A stretch of DNA of 64,000 nucleotides, from positions 1,488,001 to 1,552,000 of the forward strand of contig JBBELK010000387.1 in the NCBI GenBank assembly GCA_037783545.1. Reading direction: 5' to 3'. Shown here piece after piece: positions 45,481 to 58,120 of this stretch; position 1 is the first letter of the stretch; every line of letters starts with the position of its first letter. This stretch comes from Henricia sp. BOLD:AAB3569. Taxonomy: Eukaryota > Echinodermata > Asteroidea > Spinulosida > Echinasteridae. A program made the translations under genes and the position numbers. Below the pieces are notes generated by a model. It saw nothing but the letters and a program-made list of their open reading frames with translations, searched no databases and was not told where the DNA came from.

Positions 45481-46892
45481 GCCAGCGAATGTTAAAAACA
45501 AAAAATCTTGGCCTACATATCTGCAGGAAACTGACCCCGTCCCCGGGTATCAAACTCGACAGACATGGAAACTCAAAACCGTGCTTATCTTTCCAACTCC
45601 GGGATGATTTTCATAATAATGACATCTTTCGCTCTACAACATATGCCGATTAGTTGTGACTGGGGCCTCATTTTGTTGTCCCAAAATGTCATTTGTTGAA
45701 CTAAAACAAAATTGATGTGTTTTTTTGTTTCGTGACAGATTGGGATGACGGGGTCACTCAAACATGATGGGGTCACGTGACCTGAAAGTAGAGATCATCC
45801 ATTGCAAGGAAGCGAATCTAGAATACATTCATTTGGAGGAGATTTTAAATTGCAAGCGAGCTTCTCTTGGATAGTGATGGACATCTTGGTCGATGTGATT
45901 TGGGTGAGTATACAATTTTATATATGGCAGCAAACCTTTGTTAAATGACAGCATAGGCCTACATATGACAACCTCACAAAAATGTTTGACAAAAGTCTTA
46001 AACAATATTAACTTGGCCAGATGTTTGTTTTCAAATGTGTACATAATATTGTTCATGTCTTTTATTTTCCGTTGCAAACAAAACAAGAACTTGCTATTTT
46101 GTCAGTTTTTCACCGGAAGTTAGTGAGGTCAAGCAAGGTCAACATTGAGGTCAAGCAAGGTCAACATTTAGGTCAAAATTTGCTTATAAACCATATTTGC
46201 ATATAAACTTTATTTACGAAGACGCCATTTTGAATCGCGTCCCCCGAATCAGCTGTATGAAATGTAAATTGCTCACCGAAATGATACCAGACTATTTCGA
46301 AATTAGTCTCATATATCCTCCTGATAGACAGTTCATCAATTTAAAAACGTGATTGAAATTACATTTTCGTGAATAAGGACTTTGGGACGAAAAAATCTTG
46401 TTCAGTTACAGGCAAACACAACATATAGGCCTATAGCGGGCAAAATTTAACCACATAGTCAACGGGGAGAAAACCGCGTTGCCCCCGGTATCAATCGCCA
46501 CGCTCACGGTAAACAACGATTTTTGCTCTTGCGCGGTTACGTGTACGTACAGCACTGACGTGGTGAACACACGCAAAGTAGCGGTTTGAAATTTGAAAAT
46601 ACATTAAAAGATAAGGCATGTTCTCAAATGTACTCGTGCCGTAAAATATTAATAGCTTGGTTTGATAACAATAATATTTTATAGAAGTACATTGTAATGT
46701 AAACCAAACCAAGCCAAAAGAAGCGAAGTCCAGGTGAACTCTTAAAATTTCTAAATTTGGGGGACCGGTGTATAGTTGGACCAAAGTTTGGTCCCTTTTT
46801 TGCGGAAGAAAGGTACTGAAGACAACTCTTATAGAACACGCCTTTTCCCCCAAAACAGACCTTGTAAAGAACAAAATGTTACACTTTTAAAT

Positions 46893-47118
46893 GGAAAGTC
46901 GGGCTAGCATATTTTTTAGAGGTTCTTTCCCAGCCTTTCACCTCTGGCGTCCTAGGTTCGATTCCATGGCATGTATATGTGGATTGGGTTTGCAGTTTGC
47001 AGTCCCTACTTGACCGCCTGAGTTTTCCACCGGGGGATTTCTCTGGGGGTTTTCCTCCCACTTCTAAAACTGCATCCCCTTCTTCGTCATCTCAAGTTGA
47101 TAATAAAGTATAGTTAAA
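46893..47118 (+). repeat. SINE of the 'cacctctg.cgtcctgggttcga' family
   Basis: tRNA-like head 'gcctttcacctctggcgtcc' + 'taggttcgattcc', then the shared body 'atatgtggattgggtttgca', 'cagtccctacttgaccgc', 'tttcctcccacttctaaaac' and the tail 'aagttgataataaagtatag'. Copies are 57670-57925, 59612-59815 and 60446-60690. Confidence 0.8.
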
Positions 47119-47133
47119 GCTGATATTTTACTT

Positions 47134-47352
47134 TACTGCAAAAACTGTGGTGTTAAATTGACACCAGTGGTGTTGTCTTATATAGCTACCAAGCCATGGT
47201 AGTTTTAACACTATAGGGTGTTAAAAACAAGGCCTTTATTACAATTAAGGAATAAAAACTAACACCCATGGTGTTAAACGTTAACACCAGACTTGGTATA
47301 TATATAAGACAACACCACTGGTGTTAATTTAACACCACAGTTTTTGCAGTGT
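47134..47352. mobile_element. Palindromic MITE with CACTGCAAAAACTGTGGTG ends
   Basis: 'actgcaaaaactgtggtgtt' + 'aaattgacaccagtggtgtt' at the left is the near complement of 'aacaccactggtgttaattt' + 'aacaccacagtttttgcagtg' at the right. It is 219 bp, with internal shorter copies of 'ggtgtta' motifs. Confidence 0.85.
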
Positions 47353-47386
47353 ATAGTTGATGGCAAAAAGAACCTTAGTTGCCGAA

Positions 47387-47580
47387 GATAGATTATTGGA
47401 AACTTAACGGCGCCATGTGTGATTGAGGATGTGTATTATAAAAACCAACCTGTGTATAGCCTAAGTCAGCTCAGTACCTCATATAGGCCTACGTTCCGAG
47501 AAAACAATGAAAAGCTGTGTCCATGTTTTCAAGAAATCGTGCAAATCCCCTGTCCTATTTAGGCCTGGCTATACATGTAC
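47387..47580. mobile_element. 'cctatttaggctggtccc' family copy
   Basis: Contains 'gattgaggatgtgtattata', 'aaaaaccaacctgtgtatag' and 'cctatttaggcctggctata'. Confidence 0.6.
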
Positions 47581-47599
47581 GGAAAACACAACACGGAAA

Positions 47600-49235
47600 A
47601 CGGTGCAATATTGTATATTTACGTGTATACACCAAAGAAATGACCCGAAATAACGGGCCATTTTCAGGGCCCTTCTGTATTTTTGACCATTATATGCTTG
47701 TAGCTTATACAGCAACCGGTACACGTGCTGCAAATTTCCCCCAAGTATACCGCAATTGTTGCCAGTTGTTCGACTTCTCATGATATCGATAAGAACCGCT
47801 ATTTTATTATCTCAAGATTAAGATTGGAGTCGATGAATACATAATTTTCATTCACTGCGCGCGTATTTGCTGATCTAATTGCAGAAGAAAAAAAAACCTG
47901 TGCACACTGCTGTTTTATAAAATCACTGACCTACATGAATATACAATGGATTAGTTGCGTCTCCCTGAATGAAGCAACAGTGCCCGCCATCTTACTGTAC
48001 AGGAAAACAACGCCTTGCATAGACTGGTTGTAATACATGTACTACTTTCACTGAGTACATGTTGAGTGGAATATAAACGATCGTGTGGACCGGGAAGCAG
48101 TCTAGGCAAGGCATTGTCTTTCCTGTAGCGTCTGGTGTACTGACGTACTTCCATTCACATGCACAGTTAGAGAAACCAGATGACCAGACTAAATTTGTGT
48201 TGCTATATGTAATGTGACCGGGTGCATGCACGCGACAGATGTGAAGTACAGAATCACTACGTGTTTACTGTAGGAGAGAATGGCATAAAGCAACCAGACT
48301 GTTGGCTTGGCATTGGCGTGCACCACGTAGCAACAATAACGTGAATTTTTAAACTGCATCTCTATTTGAAAGTGAGGAATTCGGGGTATGCACCAGTTAT
48401 AGTGCATAGCTTACGGTTACACGTTTTTTTTCGGTTACTTTTTTTCCCAGAGATTTAGCTTTTCGTGCTTAAATATATCACGCCCAAGTAGGCCCTACGT
48501 CTAGTAAATGACTATAGTTGTTGCCCCGCACTATTTGTTTTTGGCGCAGGACATTACTTTAAACGTGAAGAGTAACCGGGTTATTTCTATAAACTAAGTA
48601 ACAATGCGCATGTACTCAGCCGCACGCGCTAACCGGGATACGCTTTTCAATTTCCACTTTAGGCGGGAAAAAGGAGGTTAATGCACGGGGTGGAAATGTG
48701 CTAAGACTAGAGCGAGTGTTTCAGAAGCTCGTTTTTCGGTTGCCAGGTTAACGGCAATGTAGCGGGTATTTGTTAAGGAAAGAATGTTTAAGAGAAAAGT
48801 GGACATTTTCCGGATTTGAGGTGATTGAAACATTGTCGAAAGTTGAGTAATTTCACATTTCTGTCAAATGTGTTGTATAGCGTCGTGTAAAGACTGAATG
48901 TTTCCACGCAGAACAGCTGGGTGTGGGCGGCGCACTATGTACACAAGTTGCATATGGGCAAACATTGGCAGCATACCAGACAGAAGACGTCTAGGCCTAT
49001 ATGGTGATTGTTGTGGGCTTGCGGCTGATACTAGCCAATAAGTTTTGGAGACAGAAATTGGGTCCCGAAAATGCAAAGCGTATATCTTTGTTAAAATTAC
49101 TACAGCCAAATGACAGAAACTTTTAAGGGGAATTTATGAACCTTTCTATGGTTGTTGACTATTTTTTCTCGTATATCTTGCATCCGTTTTGGGAGTGTTT
49201 TTGTCTCCCCAAATCTGACATAGGCCTATTGTACC
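47600..49235. other. No gene recognised
   Basis: Unique-looking sequence. Short reading frames are present but none is supported by splice signals or family resemblance. Confidence 0.35.
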
Positions 49236-49772
49236 TTTAAAGGGCCTGTGACATGCTAAACTACTTTGTGCCTAAGCTTTGCTTCATAATGACGGATTAC
49301 TTGTTCAGCAAGACATACTATATATTGTTCGTTTGGATGTAAAATCAATAAAAGGTGGCCTTTTTCAACTTTGAAGATTTCACTGCAATAAATCACAGAC
49401 AGAGGGCGCTGTTTTGAGTGCATCACATAAGGAAGACAGAAGGGAAAAGTTAAGAAAAAACATAAGACTTCAAGTTGGACTTGTGGCAAATTGCTGCAGT
49501 TTCTACCCCCAGTTTTGTCATGGCTTACAGCAGGCAACATGTAAAACAAACTCAAACAGCCATGGATTACAAAAGTTTCAGGAAAATTGAGAAAAAAGTG
49601 TAATCTTTTGTGCACAGTTGAATGTGATTTTCCTGTGTTTGCCTCTTGTGACATAGTGACCTTGGTCATAAATATGCATATTCGCATTAGCATAAAAACT
49701 AAAAACCTTTGTTTTAACCCCCAAAGCAAGCTCCAAATAGGATTTGTATGACTTTAACCGAGTAGAGTGGTT
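49236..49772. mobile_element. TTAA MITE family, copy 2
   Basis: Starts 'tttaaagggcctgtgacatg' and follows 22457-22975 closely for about 500 bp. Its right part is replaced by the start of copy 3 at 49773, so copy 3 apparently inserted into its right arm or the two are end to end. Confidence 0.8.
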
Positions 49773-50610
49773 TTAAAGGTCCCCTGGAATGCTAAATAAC
49801 TTTATGCACAATCTTTGCTGCATGTGAAGGATTACTTGTCTAGAAATACATTACTACTGTTCATTTTGATGCCCATGAACAACTTAACTTAGGTGGCATT
49901 TTTCAACTTTGAAAATTTATTACAGAAACTCACAGAAACATGAGCATATCACTTAAAGGAGTGTGACCAGATCACTTTTTTTTACCCATAACTCCCCGGG
50001 ACTTACACCTTATGGGTCATGAGATTTTTATATCATAACATCCGTTATATTTTTCTGATTACGAAACTGAAACTCCCGCGCTTCTAGGCCGCATATTTCC
50101 GAGGATATCGTCGAAAATCCACCGATTATTTGTAAACTAATTTTCCAGTATCAACGTTTATCCGCTGAAAGCCGACTCGATAGTTTTGTTCAATTTTTTA
50201 CTGGAAATTGCGAATGTTTTCGGGTTTTGGGGACATGGGAGGTGTGTATGGGAGTTACTTGATAATATTGGTAAGTTACATCGAAAACTATTTTCCAGAA
50301 ACTCTGGTCACGCTCCTTTAAGGAGCACACAGCAGAAAAGTACAGAAAAAACGTAAGACTTCAAACTGGAATTGTAGAAATTGCTGTAGTTTCCCGCCTT
50401 AGTTTTGTTCATGGCTTACAACAGGCAACATGTAAAACAAAGGGTTACAAAAGTTTTAGCAAGTTGGAGAAAATAGTGGAAACGTTTGTGCACAGTTCAA
50501 TGAGATTTTCCTGTGTTTGCGCCTAATGTGACATCACAACTTCAGTCATGAATATGTAAATTTCATTAGCATAGATTTCATTGATTAAAATACTATTTCA
50601 GGCCCTTTAA
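49773..50610. mobile_element. TTAA MITE family, diverged copy 3 with nested insertion
   Basis: From 'ttaaaggtcccctggaatgc' to 'caggccctttaa'. It is related to copies 1 and 2 along its length ('ggcatttttcaactttgaa', 'aacaggcaacatgtaaaaca', 'ttgtgcacagttcaatg') but clearly older. It is interrupted by 49953-50321. Confidence 0.8.
49953..50321. mobile_element. Nested TTAA element 'TTAAAGGAG.GTGACCAG'
   Basis: Inverted ends 'ttaaaggagtgtgaccaga' and 'tctggtcacgctcctttaa' with TTAA on each side. Copies 1 and 2 of the host family show the uninterrupted sequence at this point ('gcatcacataaggaagacag'). A 5' fragment of the same nested element is at 20667. Confidence 0.85.
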
Positions 50611-51334
50611 TAACCTAGTGAAATTACTTTGTGCAATTTGCACTTGAAAGAACTCGAGAATGTTGCTTAATGTCAAAATACGACAGACCCTGTCCAATAA
50701 AGCTTGGTGCACGCCAGATCCCAGCGTGACACACGGATGATGAATTGTGTATACATGTACATGTATATAATTCCCCCATCTACTTGTGTAAGTGATTTGT
50801 AAGCGAATATAGTCCATTTAAATTCTTGGCCATTAAACGGGACATGCCTGGCCCTACACATTGAAGCCATCACGTCAAACTGTCACTTATATTGTGTAAA
50901 TATGACGGATGGTTGTTTTTAAAATGTCAGGCATCCATGCACGTGAATTTATAGTACGGGGTTAAATGGGGTTTTGAAACTGGCGGATGTTTTGGTTTTT
51001 TCGTTCCGGGTCTGTTTTCTTTCTCCTAAAAATCATATTAGGCCTAGTAACCGAGTGCTTCTTTAGCTAAGTTATATTCTTAGAAAAGGTACTGTCAAGA
51101 TTATATTAATACAAGTGAAAATACTCAAGTATTTTGTTGAACAATTTCAAACAAACAAACTGTCCGGACGGTCAGAATATTATTAGAAATGAATATCCGA
51201 CCGGACTGAATGTCACGGGGAAATTTTTTCCTGGGGACAATGTTTTGTGACAGAATGTCCATAATTATGATATTCTGTCCGGTGTAGGGAAAGTTGTGCT
51301 AACTTTAAGGCTATTTCACGGCCGCGGCGTGCTT

Positions 51335-51605
51335 AAAGATAGTATACATGATTGGTAAACTGTTACAAATAGTTTTATCCCCCTGTGTGATTGAAGATAT
51401 GCATGATTAAAACCAACCTGAGCAAAAAGACAGCTCCGTACTTCGTCTAACTTTTGAGAAAACAGTCAAAAAAGGGTTTGCAGTCATTTCGCCCCAAACC
51501 ACTTTGCCCTGAACCACGGCCTATGCACGAAGTGGTTTTGGGGCGAAGTGGCATTTGGGCGATGTAGTGTTTGGACGAAGAAAATCAAATTAACGCCAAT
51601 GCATG
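51335..51605. mobile_element. 16091 family, truncated copy
   Basis: 'atacatgattggtaaactgt', 'gagcaaaaagacagctccgt' and 'gaagtggttttggggcgaag' match. It stops at 'tgtttggacgaag' without the second end. Confidence 0.7.
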
Positions 51606-52245
51606 GGGGGGAAAAGCGGAAATATGTCGGGAAAATAAAAGAAGCTGAAATTAATTTAAAAAAAAGCTGAAATCAGCTTAAAATCTGACATTTTACACCC
51701 CTGATTAATGGTATTTTTCAAGGTAAAATCGCGCACAGAAAAAATAATACATCTTTAATGCGTATAGCTCCCATAAAACGGACTACTGCGCCGACCCGCG
51801 ATTTGTCAATTTATGATTAATTGCGCGCTAAGGCTAATCTTTGATATTATATTTTGGGGAACAATAAACATTAGACTTGTACCCGTATTTCGGAGTCCTG
51901 AATTCATGGAGGACCAAAGTCCTACAATATCGGACAGATAAGAGGCCAAAGATATAAATTTTATCTTTTCTGAGGGTTGTAATTTTTAAGGACAAATCAT
52001 TATTTCACCGAGTTTCACTTTGAAAATGAACGGAGTTGGCCGAGTAAAATGCGGGCAGAAACCCTTCACATTTATTGGTTTGCTTTAAAAAAAAAAGTGA
52101 AAATTGAACGACATTTTATTATATGTTCACGCACCGCCACTTTATATCTGGTGATTCTGCTGATTTGTTTTCGTTTAAAGGCCACTGTATCATTTCCAAT
52201 GACCCAAAATTTTACTTCAGGAGTTGACAAGAAAAACCTTACTTA

Positions 52246-52712
52246 AAGTCAGAACACATCATTGGTAATCTCGAAAATCAGAAATGTTCACATGCAGATT
52301 TACACATAACTTACACAATATAAACATGATGACGGTGGGAAACTTCCCCTTAAAATAGTTTTGTCTAAAGTGCTATAGGTTTTGAGAAACGAGTAAAACA
52401 ATTATTTTTCGTCTAATAAGACGAAAATTCATTTCGCCCCAAAACTATTTCGCACTGCACCACTTCGCCCCAAATGCCACCTTGCCCCCAAATCACTTCG
52501 TCCTCACACCCCCCACTTCGCTCCAAAATACTTCGTGCACAGGCCGTGGTTCAGGGCGAAGTGGTTTTGGGGCGAAATGACTGCAAACCCTTTTTTGACT
52601 GTTTTTCTCAAAAGTTAGACGAAGTGCAGAGCTGGTTTTTGCTCAGGTTGGTTTTAATCATGCATATCTTCAATCACACAGGGGGATAAAACTATTTGTA
52701 ACAGTTTATAAG
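52246..52712. mobile_element. 16091 family, full copy
   Basis: Starts 'agtcagaacacatcattggt' and ends 'ctatttgtaacagtttata'. Internally it has 'cgtctaataagacgaaaatt' in place of the perfect 'cgtctcgcgagacg' palindrome. Confidence 0.75.
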
Positions 52713-52790
52713 TAGCTGAAATTTCCGCCGGAGAGTTTACCAACAATTCGTAAAAAGTTTCACCTGCAAATGACACAAAACAACAAACAA

Positions 52791-52912
52791 GCAGCCAATC
52801 GCAACGCGCGATACAGAACTCCATTCACAACCATCCAATCACCACGCGCGATACAGAGCTCCGATCACAACCGACCAATCAAAAAGCGGGATAGAGTATT
52901 CCAGTCACTGGA
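52791..52912 (+). promoter_or_regulatory. Three CCAAT boxes at exact 40-bp spacing (putative promoter)
   Basis: CCAATC starts at 52795, 52835 and 52875. Each lies within a repeated unit 'ccaatc.caacgcgcgataca' + 'ga.ctcc.ttcacaacc'. CCAAT boxes are classic NF-Y sites, and even helical spacing is a promoter-like arrangement. The next annotated gene in this direction is the GATA factor 5.2 kb downstream, so this could be a distal promoter or part of an upstream untranslated exon's promoter. That link is an inference. Confidence 0.45.
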
Positions 52913-55900
52913 CCATTGCTGGTAGTCTGTAGTATGCTTTCAAGGTTGGGGAACCAGCGATGTTTCGTAATCGCATTGACACACGCACGAGTTGTTGCGG
53001 TTTTGTTTCTAGGGTCCAAAGTACGTATACTCCGCGGTGAATCTTTGTATAAATTTATCAGCCAACATGCCCGTAGAATCTCAACTACACACACACAACT
53101 TTTCGGCACCGCATTTTGCTCTCTGTGTGTGCTTTGGCCGATTTAATCCAAGGTTTTGAAACTTATTTTTCCGACCTGCTAGTGTCACAAGGACGCTACA
53201 AGTTTAAATATTTGCTGTTTTGAACTCTTACAAATAAGCAAACTGTCTTCGTAAAACGGACTCTTTTGGCCCGGAAACATCAAACAAGTTGACGTGCGGC
53301 TATCATCAGTTATCGCTCTATCACTATCAGCCAACCAACCAATTCGTAAGTACTGCTATTTCTAGATATAGCTCGTATCATCGGTAGAATCTTTATGGGC
53401 CATTGGGGAGACAAGGGGGAGATATGAGCGATATATCGGGGGCTATACGGGGCCGATGTTGGCCCTAGGGCCACGACAGACCGAGTTTTTTTTACCGAGT
53501 TGGTGCTTGTACGCGCGACCGGCGCCGTCCCCGTACCGTGTGCGTGGGCCGTAAGAGTACACACGCGTGGACGGTTCACAACTTCCGTCTGTCCGCGTGC
53601 ACGGTCCCTTATCACTCCAAAACTCCTTTGTCGTTTATCAGAAAGATAGCCAAGTGGATGTTTATAAATGAAAAGATATCGGGATTTTGGTCCTCAAATA
53701 TAGGGCACCAAATACCTTGGGGTGGTGACTGATATTTGTATGAGCAGTGCAATTGTATTTGACATTTTGTTTGGTTTTTCAAGTATAGGTATAAAAAATT
53801 ACTTTTTAGTCAGAACTTTCTAAAACTTTCTAAAAGCAATTTATCAGCAAAATACCTTTGGTTGTTATCATTAATCTCATTGTTCAAGATTTTGATTGCT
53901 TATGATTGTAATATTTATTAAATCTGAGTGTGATAGTAATTTTTATTGGATAATCAGGGAAAACCCAGATTACGGTTTTAATAGCCTTCGATAAAATCCA
54001 AATGCAATTAACGACACTTAAAAAATCTTGACTTTCCGAAAGATTTCACGAAACGTTTTTGTTCCAAAAGTCCCTTTTGAATATTTTGTAGAAGTTTGAG
54101 CGACATCTAGTGTCAACAAAATGAAAAATTACTACAAACTTTGCGTTCGGGCGCTTTGCCGGTTTTCCGGTCAAGCCGAGCGCAATTAACCAGACAAGCG
54201 TACCGTTAAAATCCTCGGATTAACGGTGCGAGTAAATTAGCTTTCACGCTTCATTTAACGCCCGTTATACGTTAACAAATGGTGTGTTTTTTAATGCATG
54301 CGCATCCCCTGAGGTATTTTGCCCTAAATGTCCTTGTTTTGTCATGTCAATTTCATGCTTTTTGGGGGGTTTTATCCTCGGCATCCGCAACTGTACATAG
54401 TTTTACAGACCAACCGAACATAAATTACGCTTATATATTATAGCCAAGTTGGAGTCACACCCCCATTTTGAAATGTTTTTATTCTACACAAAGCTATTTG
54501 AAGCTTGACAACTTCGGCAAAATATAACAAATTAGTAATTGATAATTTGGTCCTTAAATCACCCTTTTGATCATCTTGTGTATTACACAGTACCTATGAT
54601 TTTAATCACTTTTTTTTTCAGGCTCGAACATGTTCGTGACTACTGTGTTGTTTCATTGTGATTCTTATCACTAAATCGTAAATTTTGTTACACATAAAAT
54701 CTTTTTTGTGTGCGTTTTATCACGCTACAACCAATACAATAAAAAGCTACATTGCCCCTCCCACGTCGTGAATATCCTACCATTAGATATACCCCTAATA
54801 TCCCAACTGTTGCCGTATTGTTACCATTGTCGGGACCGGTTTAGAACACACAGAGTACTTGACTTGTGGACTTTATCGAGAATGTAGCCATAAGCCAATT
54901 TGGTTTGTATAACCACGGGCCGTCATCAGCCGACCCAGGGTTTGCACACCGGTGCCGCTGTGGCTGGACCGTCGAACGCCAGCACTGGACCGTTGGGGTG
55001 GTAACGTCGGCACGCTAAAACATCCTCTGTAACAGACTCTTCCAACTTTAATCCCCACAAAACACGATTTGTTTATTCCAAAAAGTCAACGCTCTGGCTG
55101 CCCCTAATCCCGTCTCTTGTATTTTAGATGCCGCAAAGCAACTCTTTTCATTATCAGGATAAAGAAGTTCTGGAACAAACTAAACATTGATAATTTGCCT
55201 TGATACCACGGCAAATAAATTGGGAAATAATGATGCCGCGCTAGCCGATCTGGAGTGCATGCACTCGGGGTCTATACACAAACCATAAAAACCGTTCATA
55301 ACTAATCATTTCTGCTGATAGGTTGTAGTGCGTACGAACTTTTATTTAACCCAGTTATATACAACTTAAATTTATTCAGTTGGAAATCTAGAAATAGCAT
55401 TGTCCGTTTTTGGATGTCGTTGACACAAAAGATAAAATGGCGCGAACTCGAGTTTTGACACAGTTTTCAAGTTCTTTTTACGGGTAATTTTTGGCGGGCT
55501 TTTTTGCCTTTTCGAGTGTTTTTTTTTCATAAAAAAAGAGAGTATTGATGGTAAACTGTTAAAACCGGCGTTATTTTCACTCGTAATTAAAAACCTAGAC
55601 TGTAACTGTCTTGTAGAAATTTCAACCTAAATCAATGCATGGTTTTTGTGTTTGAATGAATGGTAAAAAACATTGTCTGCAGACAATTTAAACAAAAAAT
55701 AGCAACTTCAGTTGGCAATTTCTTCCACAAAGGTACCACTTTACACTGGGGAAAAAAAACCATGCAGCGTTTGTTACCATTGCTATCAACACTTTTAGTC
55801 GGATTTTTCTTGTCAACTCGTGAAAAACATTTTTGGGTAATTATACAAATGTTGTCCTGGGCTTTAATTCTGATAAATTATTTGGTTCTTTCTATTTCAT

Positions 55901-57669
55901 TCATGAAAACTTGCGTGCCCGGCAAGCTACTGACCGCATCCTGTGTCCAGTACTACCGGACAGACACCAGGTGAATTATGTAACTACATCCCCTCTCCCT
56001 CCACCGCCAAGAGGCCTGACCGAGGCAGATTTAGGGTCCAGTCGCAAAGAACAATTGCGAAAATGTCACAAGACTTCCTTGTTGCCGAGAAGGAAACGCG
56101 TGCATTCGTGCTTAAAATCATCCAGCAAGGAAACAAAATTGTGTCCTTATATTAACCCTAACTCCCTAGGGTGTATGCACATCTTTTGTTGCATGTGATC
56201 TTGAGTTGTTATATGACACCATATTCTTCACGTACATGTAATTGAAATTTTTGCAAAATAATTTGCTTTCGACGTGTGCGACATTCGAACGAAAAGAAAG
56301 AAAGGAAGAATCAGAAAATTAATCTAAATCAAAACTTTACCATCCCATTTTAAAAATTAAGTTTGTAAGGGTATAATTGTATCCATACATTTCTCAAAAA
56401 ATAATATTTGAAGGAGAGACACGTTTTAAGACAGCTATACATATTTAGGATTATTTATTTTCTTTACGACAGTGCATGTGCGGTGCGTATATTGGAACAC
56501 TCTGCCTGGTATAACAACTGTCGACATTTTCCCGAGACAAAATATCACATACTGTAGCATTGCCGTGAAATAGCGGTGACACGGCGTTCGTGGCACGCAC
56601 GAAACAAACCGATCGTGTCACGTAAATCCGGAGAAATAGTTTATTAATTGTGGTGGCGTGTTTAAATTGGTGCCAAAGTGGCGTCGACTGGCGATATTAC
56701 ATCTGGTATACCACATTCGCTTCATACTCGCTGGAATAGGCCGTTTATATCCAAATTCATTGATGCTTCTTGTGGCATTGCCTAATGCCTATATGAGCTA
56801 TTTCATTCACCTGTTACTTTGATTTCTATGCTTGGAATTCATTTTACATACATTAGTTGTTGCTGTTTTTAAAAACAGATTACATGATTGGAAAACTGTT
56901 GGCGTTATCTCCATGTGATTGAGGATGTGTATGATAAAAACTAACCTGTGTATAAGTTAGCTTAGTACCTCATCTACGTTCTGAGAAAACAATGAAAAAC
57001 CGTGTTCATGATGCTATTAAGAAATTCTTTCGCTTTTCTTTGCGAGAAAACGTCTGCTGAATTTTGTTTGTGTAAAAGTTGTACGAATTGACAGCCAGAA
57101 TGGCTCGTATGTCTGTTGTGAAATTTCATCCTTTGATGGATCACAAAGTGACGTAAATAAATGGTTCTGTGTATCTTTCTGTCAAGTCGAGTGCACATGG
57201 CTTGTGTCGTAACCTCGTCTAGAATCTGAAAAATCTAAACACAGTTTGTCGTCTGCGGTCTGTATATAGGACTAGTAGTTTACGTTGAAGTGAGAGTTGT
57301 ACATTAGTCTTCAAGTGGCGAGGGGGTTAGGGGAGCGTGGGGGTGCGTGACCCAAGGGCGAATTGAGGGGCTAAATCCTGTCAGTCTCTCGTCGGTCAAC
57401 TCCCGGGGTTTGGTGCCAGAGTTTGGCCGTTGTGGTGTCGTGGTGTGCGGAACACGTGTGGCCACTTCGCTTTAGGCATTTATTTCACTCAAGCAATCTA
57501 TTTGAAAAGCAAGATCTGTCGGTTTTTAACTGTTGATATTGAGTGGTTATGTGTTTTATCTGAGTGTCTTACTTATCAGCTCGTAAAGTTTATATTTGTA
57601 ATTCTGCAAAAGTGAATATTTTCTGAATAGGATGATGGTGGATTGAATTCTGTAAACGACTGGAAGTTT
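52913..57669. other. Upstream region of the GATA gene, no coding exon supported
   Basis: Some stretches are less AT-rich (53450-53600, 57300-57430) and might be untranslated exons. One MITE fragment ('ttacatgattggaaaactgt', 'gattgaggatgtgtatgata') lies at 56868-57010. No reading frame here is convincing, including the one at 55660-55974. Confidence 0.4.
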
Positions 57670-57925
57670 TAGGAACCTGGTTAGAGTAGTGGTTCTTTTC
57701 TCGCCTTTCACCTCTGTGGCCCTGGTTCGAGTCCCGTCCGGGTCAGTATGTGGATTGGGTTCTCAGTCCCTGCTTGATTCCGTGGGTTGCCGAGAGGTTT
57801 TTTTCTTCTCCCACCTGAGCATTTCTTCATCGTCTTCTCTTCACAAAGGTTCTCCTTAGGCTACAGCTACTTTTCAGTCGAGATTCCCTTAGTTGGCAGA
57901 ATAAAAATTAAAGTTTCAGATTTAC
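57670..57925 (+). repeat. SINE immediately upstream of the GATA coding exon
   Basis: 'cctttcacctctgtggccct' + 'ggttcgagtcccg' then 'tatgtggattgggttctcag' and 'tccctgcttgattccgtggg'. It lies in the intron that ends at 58021. Confidence 0.75.
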
Positions 57926-58096
57926 CTAAAACCTTCTGTGTAAGTGTTGTGAGAAATCCTTGGTTTTAGCACATTAACATTCACCTAAAATCTCGTTTTT
58001 GTTCTGTTTATGTTTCTGCAGTCCTCTGGGCTAGCTCCGATCCTCCTAGCTTCTCCATCGACGGACTTGATTCTGCGGTGGTGCTTGGCTAGCCTT

Positions 58097-58120
58097 ATGG
58101 ATGTTCATGGAACAAACTGA
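58097..58120 (+). other. Short upstream ORF overlapping the GATA start
   Basis: ATG at 58097 opens MDVHGTN then TGA at 58118-58120, out of frame with and overlapping both candidate GATA start codons (58101 and 58107). Such an overlapping upstream frame could reduce initiation at the main start. This is an inference. Confidence 0.5.

Noticed and set aside
55660-56198. Two overlapping frames of 104-121 codons
   Set aside because: No recognised family and no good splice acceptor. Part of the frame resembles repeat-derived sequence, and composition matches flanking non-coding DNA.
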